Origin: Antedon mediterranea
Lineage: Eukaryota > Echinodermata > Crinoidea > Comatulida > Antedonidae
Assembly: GCF_964355755.1 (NCBI RefSeq)
Contig: NC_092677.1
Coordinates: forward strand, 10,750,601-10,810,600
Reading direction: 5' to 3'
Length of the DNA stretch: 60,000 nucleotides
The notes under the pieces are model-generated. The model worked only from the letters and a program-made list of their open reading frames with translations. It searched no databases and was not told the DNA's origin. Positions within the stretch are counted from its first letter, which is position 1. Every line of letters starts with the position of its first letter. Positions 59,001 through 60,000 of this stretch are shown piece after piece. The translations under genes were made by a program, and so were the position numbers.

Positions 59001-59999
59001 CCAATACTCTCTTTGAATCGTTGTGAACACGTTTCATATCCGTCCTTTGTTTCATGGGCCATATAAACTGTAATAAAAATAATAATTAATATTCATCATC
59101 ATTTATAATCTTAAAATAAAATATCTGATCATTTATAATTTTCATCGTGAGTGATCACAACAGATAAGATCGAACTGACCATCGGGTTAGTGACATACGT
59201 TTTGCTACATGGTTTGGCGCACTGAATCTATAACTTTCATGTTTGTTTCCCCTCTAGCATAGCCTTGATATTATTTAACAATAAATAGTCCTACATTCCC
59301 CATCGCTTATAATGCCAGAATGGTGAAAGGAACCCGTATTTACAGTATAATTATATCGTACAGTACATTTTGTTGTTGCCTAAGATGTTATAATATATAG
59401 GCCTACATATTATAATACAGGTAAACCTACTTAAAGCTTGGTTCCCACTAGGACGTAACGCAAGGACGTAAGCGAGATGACCAATGACAAGCGACAGTTC
59501 GATGATCCAACGCGTTGTGATTGGTCAAATCACTTGCGTTGCGCTTACGTTCTTGCGTTGCGTCCTAGTAGGAACCAAGCTTTAGGAATAGGCTACTTTT
59601 ATATGTATGTCCTGAACATTTTAACTGGTGTTTCGGGTGATTGTGATCCTAAACAGACCATTAGGCCTACTTCACACAAGCAATTCTAAAAAACGGACAA
59701 CTGTAGCCAACATTATTATGTTGTTTTATTGAAAGCCTGGTTTCAGAATACAATTAAAGACGACCGATTGTTGGAATATGGTTTAGAAAGTGTCTAGTTT
59801 AGAGACTTTGGTTTGGGAAAGTTGTTGCTCTTTATACACATTGATTGTATTAATCAAACTCAATCAATAATCAATACATTCTCGATAATTGAGCATAAAT
59901 CAATCAATCAAAAAACATACCTCTATCGTAACTACAATATACAACTATGGATTCCAATAACACCAGTAAAATACATCGAGAAAATGTAATTTCAAACAT
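56053..59999 (-). CDS. Gene C: signal peptide-CUB-TM receptor with PPSY tail
   Basis: Three exons on the - strand, 59999-59921, 59067-58657 and 56567-56053, add up to 1005 bases (334 residues plus stop), with matching phase-1 junctions. The first exon starts MFEITFSRCILLVLLESIVV, a signal peptide. The second is a CUB domain with four Cys (ETCSQRF, LNCTVNI, SDCNFVKLLVYDG, NGICNQS) and the end strand VTFQAVYTS. The third has one membrane segment (WIIIVVMAFIILLVVLIIF), basic RFRK after it, and a Ser/Thr-rich cytoplasmic tail with SPPSYE, a PPxY motif that could bind WW-domain ubiquitin ligases. It is likely a type I cell-surface protein. Function and ligand are unknown. It is convergent with gene B. 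Confidence 0.85.
56568..58656 (-). other. Gene C intron 2, with a foldback element
   Basis: The 2.1-kb intron holds the foldback 57396-57528 and a TA microsatellite near 57985-58006. Its other open frames are short, and none looks like an exon in the right phase. An unassigned + strand frame at 57521-57736 (Ser/Gln-rich) has no recognisable domain. Confidence 0.5.
57396..57528. mobile_element. 133-bp foldback (MITE-like) element
   Basis: The arms read TTTTCCACTAGG...GCGTCAGCTTATACGCATGC and its imperfect mirror ending CCTGGTGGAAAA. Each arm contains the palindrome ATACGCATGCGTAT (57443-57456 and 57483-57496). It has no coding capacity. Confidence 0.7.
59431..59584. mobile_element. MITE with 'ttaaagcttggttcccacta' ends, best copy
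   Basis: The left end TTAAAGCTTGGTTCCCACTA is mirrored by 'tagtaggaaccaagctttag'. Most of the 154 bases fold back on themselves ('acgtaacgcaaggacgtaag' against 'cttacgttcttgcgttgcgt'). It lies in intron 1 of gene C (59068-59920), which otherwise shows nothing recognisable. Confidence 0.8.
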
Positions 60000-60000
60000 A

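Overview
The window is AT-rich animal DNA. It holds three spliced genes with GT-AG introns, dense short inverted-repeat transposons, and several intronic satellite arrays. No bacterial, organelle or CRISPR features were seen. The receptor architecture and the frequent 'taggccta' words suggest a deuterostome invertebrate such as an echinoderm. That placement is an inference and not a proven identity.

The + strand carries two tandem paralogous adhesion-GPCR-like genes. Gene A (1-21570, 5' end outside the window) has at least three concanavalin/laminin-G-like units, a GAIN region with a GPS motif, seven transmembrane (7TM) segments and a very short tail. Gene B (24055-55396, first exon not found) starts with EGF, C-type-lectin and Cys-rich modules and a Thr-rich stalk. 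Six laminin-G-like units (with two EGFs after the first), GAIN/GPS, 7TM and the same tail follow. Spliced exons add up to whole codons in both genes: 3639 bases for A, and 7073 bases for B including 2 bases that finish a split codon. From the GAIN region to the stop, exon lengths and phases match almost one for one, so the pair arose by tandem duplication.

Gene C on the - strand (59999-56053) is complete in three exons. It encodes a signal peptide, a CUB domain, one membrane segment and a Ser/Thr-rich tail with a PPSY motif. It converges on gene B.

The most notable mobile element is a 4.1-kb transposon at 39291-43398 inside a gene B intron. It has TTAA target sites and ends that begin AGGAAT. 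It carries a decayed THAP-type transposase on the + strand and, converging on it, a P2X7 C-terminal ('ballast')-like ORF. The termini fit the Kolobok superfamily, and a neighbouring repeat preserves the uninterrupted TTAA site. Other repeats include a 3.8-kb region bounded by perfect 31-bp inverted repeats and filled with satellite, a 39-bp array open on both strands, a GAT-rich array next to a coding poly-Asp tract, a tRNA-like gene inside a duplicated repeat, and at least three MITE families.
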